In this document: positions 12,401 through 23,129 of the stretch, piece after piece
Position numbering within the stretch: the stretch's first letter is position 1
How the letters are laid out: each line of letters starts with the position of its first letter
Origin: Corynespora cassiicola
Lineage: Eukaryota > Ascomycota > Dothideomycetes > Pleosporales > Corynesporascaceae
DNA length: 64,000 bases
Assembly (NCBI GenBank): GCA_022059125.1
Contig: JAEUWY010000003.1
Coordinates: 1 to 64,000, forward strand
Reading direction: 5' to 3'
The notes under the pieces: model-generated
Database searches by the model: none
What the model saw: only the letters and a program-made list of their open reading frames with translations
What the model was told of the DNA's origin: nothing
Translations under genes and position numbers: made by a program

Positions 12401-13173
12401 CCCACGACTCGACCCTGCTGGCGTCCGGGTCCGGCGACTGCACAGTGAGGGTGTGGAAGCCAGGCAGCGGCGAGTGCGTATCGACGCTTGAGGGCCACAG
12501 CGCCGCCGTCAGCTCGGTGGCCTTTTCTCACGACTCGACCTCGATGGCGTCCGCGTCCGACGACCGCACGGTGAGGGTGTGGAAGCTAGGTAGTGGCGAG
12601 TATATGTCGACGCTCGAGGGCCACAGCGCCGCCGTCAGCTCGGTAGCCTTTTCTCACGACTCGACCTTGATGGCGTCCGCGTCCGACGACCGCACAGTGA
12701 GGGTGTGGAAGCCAGGCAGCGGCGAGTGTATGTCGACGCTCGAGGGCCACAGCTCCTACATCAACTCAGTGGCCTTCTCTAACGACTCGACCCTACTAGC
12801 GTCCGCATCAGATGACCGCACGGTGAGGTTGTGGAAGCCGAGCAGCGGCGAGTGCCTTCTTATAGTCGACACTGGGAAGGTACTCTTTTACATTGCATTC
12901 GAATCCAGTGGTAACTACCTACACACTGACAACGGTATTATTAATGTCAGTGCTCAAACGACTACAACTCCAGCGCAAACCAGTGTAGAAACTCAGACCG
13001 CTCGGTATCAGGGCGTGGCTTTAGATGCAGCTGGTACATGGATAACACATAACTCGCAGAATATAATATGGGTGCCTTTAGAGTACCGATCATCTTGTCA
13101 AGCAGTGTTAGGAAATGTTATTGCTGTCGGAGTTGGGAATGGAAGGGTATGGATGTGCGAAATTCGAGAGTAG
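9447..13173 (+). CDS. HET-NACHT-WD40 (HNWD) NLR, intact
   Basis: Fungal NLR of the HNWD family, which includes the het-e/het-d/het-r incompatibility genes of Podospora. Two exons (9447-11708 and 11761-13173) are joined by a 52-nt GT-AG intron with an ACTAAC branch point, giving about 1224 residues. The HET cell-death domain covers residues 1-260 ([27 protein letters not shown]). NACHT has P-loop GDPGKGKT near 302 and Walker B FFVDALDE near 405. Seven WD40 units from about 829 form one propeller, followed by a conserved C-terminal cap (NSQNIIWVPLEYR). I chose the ATG at 9447 because the frame upstream of it lacks an ATG and the HET homology starts there. The HNWD paralogue is at 16189. Inverted repeats flank the gene. 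Confidence 0.92.
11985..12865 (+). repeat. Seven-unit WD40 array of HNWD1
   Basis: Coding repeat of 42 codons (126 bp): LEGHSxxVxSVAFSHDST, then ASxSxD.TVRVWK and GSGEC. Units 3 and 4 have identical amino-acid sequences. Differences concentrate at the residues after GHS and around the SxD turn, as in the specificity positions of HNWD proteins. Confidence 0.9.
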
Positions 13174-13362
13174 AGTGCGCTAGGGATGTTACGGCATTTA
13201 CGTGCACTTTTTCCCTCCTTAATCTATTTCCTATTAAATCTATATCATAGAGGGGGGCTGGGGCAGATATAGTACACGAGATTCCCCCAACGATACTGCG
13301 TGTATGTTCTACTCATGTAAGCATGGTTCGTCAATTTGTCACTTACTCCTTTTTAGGTGCAT

Positions 13363-13419
13363 GAACGACTCGATTGCGCTAGCGGGAGGATGGCCGAACC
13401 GCTCTTGCCAGGAGCTTGC
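13363..13419 (-). repeat. Right inverted repeat of HNWD unit 1 (copy 3)
   Basis: Inverted, diverged relative of 9055-9111. On the minus strand it reads GCAAGCTCCTGGCAAGAGCG, then TTCGGCC and, after a short gap, TCGTTC. It lies 190 bp after the HNWD1 stop. Confidence 0.62.
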
Positions 13420-13786
13420 GCCGGAGGCGTTGAATTTTCAGGTACATGTCAGAAGAGCAAGAAGGTATGCAGGGTTGCTGTCACAAGGATCTATTGAGCT
13501 AGTTACGGTCAAGATGTATTCCACAGGGTACCAGGCTCAGGATCAGCCGAAGCATAGAACTAAAGTCAACTAGCGTCAGAGCACGATCCACTGCGGGAAC
13601 TACAAGCGGGACCTAAATTAGCCAGGCACGACCGTGGCACGAGCTATAGATACGTCGTCGGTCTTCAGTTTTGTATCGGAGAGTAAACCAAAGCCGCCCA
13701 GCGTGCGCTGATTGGACGTGAGAATGTCTACACATGGCGAAGATTGATGCAATCCACTTCGTTGTTGTGGAACAGGTTATTTCGCA

Positions 13787-15367
13787 TCAGGAGAGCCCAA
13801 GAGTGAAGGTCAAATTATGTTCTGTGAAGCCTGAGTGCATCTTGTGGGATGAAGGTTGCGTTGTAGAATCGAGAGTAGCACCATGTCCCTCGTCAACGTC
13901 TCCGGCGAGCCTTTGCAACACTACCTCCATGAAGCTGCCCCAGAACCCACCATTTCCTCCATCCCTCCCGTACTTAATCACGTTTTGCCAAAGTCTTAGC
14001 GTCCGAAAGATACCACTCACACTCCTCGTCTCGCAGAGACCTAAGGAACCAACCTCTGGTCCCAGAATATGCACAGCATCCCGCTCCTCCGATTCCATGT
14101 ACGCAAAATAAACGTGCGTCTCATGCCCTATGATAGCGAAGCAGGGTTCCACTAGGTTGCTCTTGTCCACTAGTCCTACCCGTCGCGCAAGCTGCATCTT
14201 CTTCCGTAAGCTAGCTGCCATCCATATGCTGAGTTGGTATTCGGCTTCCGTGTGATCGCCGCTGGCGGGCTTGACCTCAACGCAAGAGAAGAGGGCCGTT
14301 GTTTTTGTAAAAGCGTCTGCCATGTGGCTTATGACGGGATTGCCTACATTTCTTAAACGGCTATACAGATCTTCGAAGCCCGGCGATTTTAGATGGGAGA
14401 AGGAGAGGGTAAAGTCGGCTTTGCGATCGAGTAGGCGAGGTTTGCCAGAAGCATCGGTGGTGGAGGATAGAAATTCACTAGCGATAGCCTGCGACTGTCT
14501 ATTGAGGTGTCAGTGCTTACATCCTAAACAGAAGCAAAAGAAGTCTTACACGCTCTGGAGCCAGAACTTCTCCTCCCCTTCCAGCCTCATCGCGAGCTTC
14601 ATCAATGGCTGAATCACGTCCATACACCACGCATTCTCATCGCGGCCTTTTGCCTGACACATACGTGCGTTAATCCAAATCTTCTTCACCTTTCGCAGCA
14701 GATACGCCAGTGCTTCACGCTCTTCACTGTCAACAGCTGGGTCCGCGAGGCGCCGCGCCGCGGCATTACTCCAAGCATGAGACTCAATCCTTTGGTATCC
14801 AAAATCTTCGTCTTCTTCTATCAGCTCCAGTAGCTGTCCTGGTATCCAGCCTCTGTCCAAGCCATCTTCTAGCCGCTCAATGACATCCCTTACCCTCCGT
14901 GGTGGCGGTGTTTTGAGCCCTGAGCTCGGTTCTGTTATCGTCGGAGGAGATGCGGAGGCTAGTATAGCGATGTTATCGCGCGACGGACTATTTGCTCGAC
15001 GAGGGCTTCTGTTGCTAGCTTGGCTGCTTGGTGGACTGAAGGTATTCCTTTCATTGAGCGTCAGCGCGCCCGCACTCGAAGCCGCTCCAGCTGCTGATGC
15101 GCTATGAGTAGGCAGGATTTCGGCATCGATATCGGTATCGCGTCTGGGTCGCTTAGGACTGGGATTGCGCGTCGACATTGTATGGGCACAGCACGCGGAG
15201 CAGGTCGCACGCTTCCGCTTCAGCGATGGGGCGTTCTCAGGCGTTGAGGGTGGGGAGATAGCGTCTGCCTGGCCTGGGACCGGTTCAGAGAGCTGCTGAA
15301 CCCAGCCTTCCACGCGCAAAGTCTTCGCAGCGGCGATAGAGGGCGACAATGGCGGCGTTGTGGCCAT
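13787..15367 (-). CDS. PD-(D/E)XK nuclease-like protein, intact
   Basis: Intact paralogue of 6140-7645. Exons 15367-14550 and 14498-13787 are joined by a 51-nt GT-AG intron, giving 509 residues. The N-terminal ~200 residues are Ser/Pro-rich and basic, with a KRKR cluster, SPKRPRRD and SPRRANSPSR, likely disordered and nuclear. A helical segment includes RDENAWCMDVIQPL. The C-terminal core reads LFSCVEVKPASGDHTEAEYQ, giving the E-x-K signature, followed by a GHETHVYFAY strand pair. Start: Met 15367 is preferred to an upstream in-frame Met at 15481 because it aligns better with the paralogue's N-terminus. Its substrate is not known; it sits between the two HNWD units. Confidence 0.82.
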
Positions 15368-15804
15368 GGTGGTTGGGTGCTTTGGTGGTTGCCTACCTTC
15401 TAGGTCCGACGCAGGGCACTCAAACGCGGCTAGAGCACGCTTAGTCGCGTCACCCAGGAAACAGTGCATAGGTTGGTACAAGAGATACTTTCACCACCAC
15501 GGCAGCGCGACAACCACACAATACGCACAGAGTTGCGTGACAGATTTCGAAGCCCATCTCGTTAACTTTAAAGCTGAAGGCGAGTGAGCTTGCATTCAAT
15601 GTAAGCATTGGGAGTGAAGATTTGATGTTCTCATCTGCGCTGGAGCTTACCAAGAAAGGGTTAGTACATCTGCAGCGACTCGGCAAGAAGATTCACCTAC
15701 CGCCCCAGCATCAGAACGGCTTGGCTCCCCATGAGTTACATCTGATCTCCATCAAAGGATGGTTCATCAACAACTCTCGCTAACATTTACGGCAGTAGCA
15801 AGCT

Positions 15805-15865
15805 ATCACAAGGTCCGGGCAGGACTGTGTCGGCCGTCATCCCTGCTAGCGCAGTCGAGGTGTTC
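15805..15865 (+). repeat. Left inverted repeat of HNWD unit 2 (copy 4)
   Basis: Reads ATCACAAGGTCCGGGCAGG, then CCCTGCTAGC and GAGGTGTTC. The inverted copy at 21056-21116 matches with about 8 differences over 61 bp. It starts 384 bp upstream of the HNWD2 ATG. Confidence 0.78.
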
Positions 15866-15918
15866 ATGCGCGTCTCCCATGTCCGCTTTCTGTGACCGCT
15901 GCGCGCCAGCCTTGCCAC

Positions 15919-15941
15919 GCCACGCCACGCCACGCCACACT
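15919..15941 (+). repeat. CACGC microsatellite in HNWD2 leader
   Basis: A short run of CCACG/CACGC units inside the 5' flank of HNWD2. It is absent from the matching flank of HNWD1. Confidence 0.6.
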
Positions 15942-16188
15942 GCTACCTCAGCCTGACCGAAATCTTTCTCACAACACTAGATCATGCAACCATGCACTGC
16001 TGTTGTCACAGCTTCTGAGCGCAATCCTTCGGTATTTCTCAACGCTTCATAGTCTTATATGCTTGCTGACCTTGTAGCCAGCCCTACGAAAGAAGACAAC
16101 CTAGTTGCGGGGTTCATCTCTCTAGCTAGGCTGCCGCAAACGGTCGCAGCTAACGCCTGCTCTCACCGCGTCTCTTCTCTCCTCCATC

Positions 16189-19100
16189 ATGGCCGAACTT
16201 ATGCGTCTTTTGAGATGCAGCGATACTGGCGAATTTGGTCTCCCTGAAGCTTTCGTCAGCCACAAAACTATCCCGCCTTATGCTATTCTGTCGCATACAT
16301 GGGAAGAGGGCCAAGAGGTCACCTTCAACGATCTTGTGAACGGTACTGGAAAGGACAAGACTGGCTGCGATAAGATCCGACTTTGTTCACAACAGGCTAA
16401 ACGCGATGGCTTGCAATACTTCTGGGTAGATACCTGCTGCATCGATAAGTCAAATCCTGCCGAGCTTCAGAAGGCCATCAACTCGATGTTTCGCTGGTAT
16501 AGGAATGCGACGAAGTGCTACGTGTATTTACGAGATGTTTCGACCATGAAGCGGAAAGCAAGCGATGGAGTCTTGAGATATACTTGGGAGCCAGCATTTT
16601 TGCAAAGTAGATGGTTCAGGCGCGGCTGGACGCTCCAAGAACTGATCGCCCCAGCTTCGGTTGATTTTTTCTCTCGAGAATGGCAGAAGCTTGGCGACAA
16701 ACAGTCGTTGACGCAGCAAATTCAGGAAGTTACAGTGATCCCAGAAACAGCGCTGCAAGGAACCTCTATGTTTCGATTCAGCGCTGAGGAACGATTTTCC
16801 TGGATACAAAGCCGCGAGACGACGGAAAAAGAAGACAAAGCGTACGCTCTCCTCGGTATTTTTGATATTGAAATGCCACTTTGTTACGGAGAAGGATATG
16901 CAAGTGCCTTTAAACGACTTCAAAAAGAGATCAGCAAGATAAAAACATGCCTTCAAGACTTACACTCAACCGATCCCCTTAAAGATAAGAAGCGTATCGA
17001 AGATACTAAAGGCGGACTACTGCTAGACTCGTACCGCTGGATCCTGGAACACCTGGACTTCCAGCAGTGGCAAGGAGAGTCGCAAAGCCGATTGTTGTGG
17101 ATCAAGGGTGACCCCGGCAAAGGGAAGACTATGCTCCTATGCGGCATCATCAACGAACTGGAAAAGTCACTAGCCGAGACAACTCTGCTCTCCTACTTCT
17201 TCTGTCAAGCAACAGACTCACGTATCAATAGCGCAACGGCCGTGCTGCGGGGTCTGCTGTTCACGCTTATCAGGCAGCAGCCATCGCTCTTCTTTCACAT
17301 GCGGGAGAAGTACGACCAGGCGGGCAAAGCGCTCTTCGAGGATGCAAATGCCTGGGTTTCTCTATCTGAAATCTTCACGAGCATTGTACAAGACACAAGC
17401 CTGAAAATCACATATCTCATTATCGACGCACTTGACGAATGCGTCACGGACCTGCCGAAACTGCTGGATTTAATTATCCAGACGTCTTCCGCATCATCAC
17501 GCGCCAAGTGGATTTTGTCGAGCCGTAACTGGCTTAATATTGAGGAACGTCTTGAGCGAGCGGAGGATAAGGTCAGGCTGAGCCTAGAGCTGAACGCCGA
17601 ATCAGTATCTGCTGCCGTGTACTCCTATATAAATTACAGAGTATCACAGTTGGCGCGAGTTAAGAATTTCAGTAATCAGACGAAGCAGGCTGTCCTGGAT
17701 TATATTCACACTAACGCAAACGACACTTTCCTCTGGGCAGCTTTGGTATGTCAAAATCTCGGCAACGTGTCGCGGCTTAACATTGTCACGAAGCTAAAGG
17801 CCTTCCCTCCCGGACTCGACTCTCTCTATGAGCGGATGGTGCAAAACATCAACGATTCAGAAGATGCTGGTCTCTGCAGGCAGGCGCTGGGAATAGTTTC
17901 CGCCGTGTATCGACCTATTACACTACACGAGCTGGCTTCACTTATGGAGGGGCTCGACGGCACGGATGAAAATTCGGACTCTGCCCGAGAGATCATCAGC
18001 TTCTGCGGCTCGCTTTTGACCATCCGAGATGGCACCATCTACTTTGTGCATCAGTCCGCAAAGGACTTCCTGCTTAAAGAGGCATCTAACACAATTTTCC
18101 CGTCCGGAAGAGAAGTTGTCCACTATGCAATCTTCTCTAGATCGATACTAGCTATGTCTAACACGCTCCGACGAGATCTTTATAGGCTAGGTGCTTTGGG
18201 GTATCCTATTGAGCAGATCCACCAGCCAGATCCTGACCCACTAGTAGCGTCACGATACTCCTGTATCTACTGGGTCGATCACCTCTGTGACTCCATTCTG
18301 GGCTCTGCTACAAACAACCGAGAGAGTTTGCAGGATGGAAGTATTGTTGATGTGTTTCTACGAAAAAAGTATCTTTATTGGCTGGAAGCTCTCAGCCTCT
18401 GCCAAAGCGTATCCAAGGGGGTTGTTTCAATGGCAAAGCTGGCAGCCTTAGTCCAGGCAAGTAAACGAGCAATATAGTTTTATTACAATGTATGCTAATA
18501 TGATGTAGAGTAGAGAACACGCACACTTATTAGTTGAACAAGTTCAGGACGTATATCGATTTATAATGTATTTCAAGGTCGCAATAGAGAGTGCGCCTCT
18601 TCAGGTATATGCATCAGCACTATTATTCAGTCCTAGGCGCAGCTTAGTAAAGATGCTTTTTCAAGAGGAAGCACCAAAGTGGGTCACAATAGCACCATCT
18701 GTGGCAGATGACTGGTCTGCTTGCCTGCAGACGCTCGAGGGCCATAGCAGTGTGGTCGACTCGGTGGCCTTCTCGCCCGACTCGCAACAGCTGGCGTCGG
18801 CGTCGTACGACAGCACGGTCAAGATCTGGGATCCGACGAACGGCAAGTGCTTGCAGACGCTCGAGGGCCATAGCAGTTGGGTCAGCTCAGTGACCTTCTC
18901 GCCCGACTCGCAACAGCTGGCGTCGGCGTCGGGCGACAAGACGGTCAAGATCTGGGACCCGACGAGCGGCAAGTGCTTGCAGACGCTCGAGGGCCATAGC
19001 GATGGGGTCAGCTCGGTGGCCTTCTCGCCCGACTCGCAACGGCTGGCGTCGGCGTCGTACGACAGCACGGTCAAGATCTGGGATCCGACGAGCGGCAAGT

Positions 19101-20897
19101 GCTTGCAGACGCTCGAGGGCCATAGCCATGGGGTCAGGTCAGTGGCCTTCTCACCCGACTCGCAACAGCTGGCGTCGGCGTCGTACGACAAGACGGTCAA
19201 GATCTGGGACCCGACGAGCGGCAAGTGCTTGCAGACGCTCGAGGGCCATAGCGATGGGGTCAGCTCGGTGGCCTTCTCGCCCGACTCGCAACGGCTGGCG
19301 TCGGCGTCGTACGACAGCACGGTCAAGATCTGGGATCCGACGAGCGGCAAGTGCTTGCAGACGCTCGAGGGCCATAGCGATTGGGTCTGGTCGGTGGCCT
19401 TCTCGCCCGACTCGCAACAGCTGGCGTCGACGTCGTACGACAGCACGGTCAAGATCTGGGATCCGACGAGCGGCAAGTGCTTGCAGACTCTCGAGGGCCA
19501 TAGCGGTTGGGTCAGCTCGGTGGCCTTCTCGCTCGACTCGCAACGGCTGGCGTCGGCGTCGGGCGACAAGACGGTCAAGATCTGGGATCCGACGAACGGC
19601 AAGTGCTTGCAGACGCTCGAGGGCCATAGCCATGGGGTCTGGGACCCGACGAGCGGCAAGTGCTTGCAGACGCTCGAGGGTCATAGCCGTTGGGTCAGGT
19701 CGGTGGCCTTCTCGCCCGACTCGCAGCGGCTGGCGTCGGCGTCGAACGACAAGACGGTCAAGATCTGGGATCCGACGAGCGGCAAGTGCTTGCAGACACT
19801 CGCAGCACAAGTTCTGGGATCTTGTGGGCCATTCAGCTCGCCTTCTCGACTCGCAGCGGCTGGCGTCGGCGTCGAACGACAAGACGGTCAAGATCTGGGA
19901 TCCGACGAACGGCAAGTGCTTGCAGACGCTCGAGGGCCATAGCGATTGGGTCAGGTTAGTGGCCTTCTCGCCCGACTCGCAGCGGCTGGCGTCGGCGTCG
20001 GGCGACAAGACGGTCAAGATCTGGGATCCGACGAGCGGCAAGTGCTTGCAGACGCTCGAGGGCCATAGCGGTTGGGTCAGCTCGGTGGCCTTCTCGCCCG
20101 ACTCGCAGCGGCTGGCGTCGGCGTCGAACGACAAGACGGTCAAGATCTGGGATCCGACGAACGGCAAGTGCTTGCAGACGCTCGAGGGCCATAGCGATTG
20201 GGTCAGGTTAGTGGCCTTCTCGCCCGACTCGCAGCGGCTGGCGTCGGCGTCGGGCGACAAGACGGTCAAGATCTGGGATCCGACGAGCGGCAAGTGCTTG
20301 CAGACGCTCGAGGGCCATAGCAGTTGGGTCAGCTCGGTGGCCTTCTCGCCCGACTCGCAGCGGCTGGCGTCGGCGTCGGGCGACAAGACGGTCAAGATCT
20401 GGGACCCGACGAACGGCAAGTGCTTGCAGACGCTCGAGGGCCATAGCGGTTGGGTCTGGTCGGTGGCCTTCTCGCTCGACTCGCAGCGGCTGGCGTCGGC
20501 GTCGAACGACAAGACGGTCAAGATCTGGGATCCGACGAACGGCAAGTGCTTGCAGACCATTGGTGTTGGCACATTCCTTCGCATCATAGCTTTTAATGCT
20601 GATAGTTCATCTCTGCACACAAATATAGGCACTATCGCCGTTAATGCACCTATGGCCTTGTCTTCTTCAAACATGACAGACATTACAGTTGCTGAGCAGG
20701 CGCAGTTTCAAGGGGTTGCTATAAGCTCAGACAACGTATGGATAACTTACAATTCACAAAACATCGTGTGGCTTCCACCTGACTATCGACCATCAGTCTC
20801 AGCTATATATAGTACACAGATTGGCATTGGGGTTGGAACTGGAAGGGTGTGGATATTCAGCGTTCAGTTTGAAGAGAAAGTTAGAAGCCGAATTTAG
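16189..20897 (+). CDS. HET-NACHT-WD40 (HNWD) NLR with frameshifted array
   Basis: Paralogue of HNWD1. Exon 1 is 16189-18456 and exon 2 starts at 18509. The 52-nt intron sits at the same place as in HNWD1 but has a GC donor (GCAAGT...TAG). HET covers residues 1-260 ([28 protein letters not shown]). NACHT has P-loop GDPGKGKT near 307 and Walker B LIIDALDE near 413. WD40 units start near residue 830. The reading frame holds for about nine units, then a net +4 nt change at about 19800-19860 shifts it, and translation would stop at 19942 (about 1233 residues). Past the break the array continues in the other frame to 20897, ending in the family's C-terminal cap ([13 protein letters not shown]). It could be a truncated but functional receptor or a young pseudogene. 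Confidence 0.85.
18725..20560 (+). repeat. WD40 array of HNWD2 (~15 units, two aberrant)
   Basis: Units of 126 bp with consensus [20 protein letters not shown], then SQxLASAS.[10 protein letters not shown]. Most are almost identical in DNA sequence. The unit at about 19626-19650 is shortened in frame, HGV running straight into WDPTSG. The unit at 19791-19920 is 130 bp instead of 126 bp and carries scrambled sequence. Later units alternate as SDWVR/SGWVS then SDWVR/SSWVS, indicating duplication of two-unit blocks. Confidence 0.88.
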
Positions 20898-21055
20898 AAC
20901 GTTTTCTTTTTGTCCTTCTATCTTCTATGATCTCTATTCCACAGAGGGGTCCGGGGATGTAGGTAAATATATAGTAGAATAGTTTGCCACAGAGAAACTT
21001 CGAGATTTATCTTAGTCATCAGCAAAGATAGTAAAAGTGCCGTCTGAAGTCATGC

Positions 21056-21116
21056 GAACACCTCGGCTGTGCTAGCAGGGATGATGGTCGACCCGTTCCT
21101 GCCCGGGCCTTGTGAT
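21056..21116 (-). repeat. Right inverted repeat of HNWD unit 2 (copy 5)
   Basis: Inverted partner of 15805-15865. On the minus strand it begins ATCACAAGGCCCGGGCAGG and contains CCCTGCTAGC. It lies 158 bp after the end of the HNWD2 cap. The pair encloses 5.3 kb. No target-site duplication is visible. Confidence 0.78.
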
Positions 21117-21521
21117 GGAGACACCAGAATTCTTAAATTATGGAAAGCCACTATACAAAGTTATCAGTGATTGTTTGCTATATGCGAAAGAGCGTGTGCC
21201 AAGAGTTCTCGAGTGCAGGTTCCGCTGGTGGCTGCATTAGGTCCCGAGATCCACCACGGGAACCAGAATAGGACCCGACCTTAGTCAGGCCCAGCGCGTG
21301 ATTAGTTCCTTGTTGATGCAAATTAGCTTTGCGCTAAAGGCTCTAACGTTTGCATCGCAGTCATTCCCCGCACCATAGTCCACAGCTACTGCGTCAATCC
21401 CAAGCCACCGGGTCTGTGACTCGAATTGTATATAAGTGAGGCCAAACCTGATTTCCAGAGATCTGTGAATCGAGATAAAACTCTCAGAACCATAGTTTTG
21501 ACATCGACCGCAATAGGTTTT

Positions 21522-22538
21522 ATGAGTGCTCCTCAAGGTTCTCGATGCAATCTATCGTCGTTGATACCGATATTACACCAGTACCTCACGGCCGAAGAAG
21601 AAGCACAGATTATCGAACAATTAAGAAAAGAATGGCGACGCAATGCTCAGGTTCTGTGGAGCGGCATTTTTCGTACAGAGGCCCAAGAATGGGCGGACAA
21701 GCATCACATGCAAACCCTGGCTACTACGATGGGGCCTCTCATGGACAAAAAGAATCCAATGTGTCCAAATCGCAAAAAGAAAGGAGGGGTTTGGGCTAGA
21801 TACGTTGAAGGAGCTTCTGCAATATTTGCATGGTTTATATCGAGAGGTGAATCAGTCATAGTGCTGTCTCCACCTCCCCCGCAAAGATTCAACCCCAATG
21901 GGTTCACGAGCTTGCAAATGATCGAGATTCCGATCCTTCGCTGGGCAGCAGCATTTGGTCATAATGCTTTACAAATTCAAATTGTGCACCCGATGGTACA
22001 AGGAGCCGAGGACTTCCGTTACCAGATTTGGCCTGTGGACGAAACAGATACTTGGAACATGCATTTTGAGACGGTAAAATATCAACAGCGGCTGTGGAAA
22101 GTACGAGGTTGGGACAAGTGGAGGGTTCTAATCATGAGCACCATTGATTCTTTGGTAGAATCCGGCTTTTGGAATCAGAGTGAAGTATTTGGAGTATTAA
22201 ATTGGAAAAAATTCTCCGCTCGTACGAAGGAAGAGAAAGACCGTCAGAAGAAAACGGACAAGCTATCGAAGAAGGTACAGATGACTGAGGAGGATAGCAA
22301 GCTCCAGGAGAATGAGAAAGAGAAAAAATTGAAGAAAAAGAAAAAGAAAAAGGTGAAGAAAAAAGAAGAAAAAGAAGAGCCAATGGAGTTTACTGCCAAG
22401 AAGAAGAAGAAGAAGAAGAAGAAGAGAAAAAGGAAAGAAGGTTGTAATGGAAAGACGGAAATAAGTGGAGAAAAGAAGGCAAAGGGGAAAAAGGGAGCGA
22501 AGAAGGAAAATGAAGTTAAAGAAGAAGCAAAGCCATGA
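21522..22538 (+). CDS. Unknown fungal protein with lysine-rich tail
   Basis: Single exon of 338 residues from the ATG at 21522; the frame extends further upstream but only from a TTG. The first ~240 residues look globular, with FRTEAQEWADKHHMQTLATT, MGPLMDKKNP, SAIFAWFISRGE, VLSPPPPQRFNP and GAEDFRYQIWPVDET. I recognise this as an uncharacterised fungal family without an assigned function. Residues from about 240 on are almost only K and E, with runs of seven or more lysines encoded by AAG/AAA tracts. Such a tail suggests nuclear or nucleic-acid binding, which is inference. It lies 400 bp after the HNWD2 inverted repeat. Confidence 0.7.
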   Translation: MSAPQGSRCNLSSLIPILHQYLTAEEEAQIIEQLRKEWRRNAQVLWSGIFRTEAQEWADKHHMQTLATTMGPLMDKKNPMCPNRKKKGGVWARYVEGASAIFAWFISRGESVIVLSPPPPQRFNPNGFTSLQMIEIPILRWAAAFGHNALQIQIVHPMVQGAEDFRYQIWPVDETDTWNMHFETVKYQQRLWKVRGWDKWRVLIMSTIDSLVESGFWNQSEVFGVLNWKKFSARTKEEKDRQKKTDKLSKKVQMTEEDSKLQENEKEKKLKKKKKKKVKKKEEKEEPMEFTAKKKKKKKKKRKRKEGCNGKTEISGEKKAKGKKGAKKENEVKEEAKP

Positions 22539-23129
22539 TTGTACGTGGTGCTTAGGTATTTTACGTAGTCCTACTACAATAGCCTAAGACGTCATACGCT
22601 TTTTACTCCAAAGGTCAAGAGCCTATTGGTGACGTCATGCAACCGCACTAATCATGACAAGCCAGACCACGTGATAAATAGCGAACATGCTGGGTTTATG
22701 TTAGCAGTATTAATAAATGAATTATAATCGGAACTTTTATGCATCTCTCTACTGAATGAACTTGCCATGACCGATTCGAGCATTGTTGATTCTGCTTCTA
22801 CTTAAGCTTGTGTCACGGGTCTAGAGCTGAGCATGACGGTTGGTCTGCGTCTGAAATTCTTGGCAACGGGCTACATCGATTGTTGCTTTCCTTCATCTCT
22901 CTTCCTCAAATGGAGTTCTAGAATATTGCCTCCAGCGTTGCGCGAAAGCAATAATAAATCGGTTTGAATGGGGAGAAAGACCAATCTGAGCTCCTTGTCG
23001 CGCTCAAGTGATCAAGCTTGAGCACTTCTCTACGGCGCTAGCGATTGCAGTGCCTAGGCAAGGAGCCGTCCTCTGTACAACTGTGTAACTGCTGTATCCA
23101 AGATCTACGGGGCCTTTCAACCTTTGCAT
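22539..23129. other. Intergenic, no recognised feature
   Basis: No coding frame with family resemblance and no repeat were recognised. Confidence 0.45.

Noticed and set aside
19151..20683. Minus-strand 510-residue frame over the HNWD2 array
   Set aside because: Antisense shadow of WD40 units.
15805..21116. Target-site duplication around the HNWD2 unit
   Set aside because: Bases outside the repeats (GCAAGCT and GGAGACA) do not match, so a transposition footprint is not shown.
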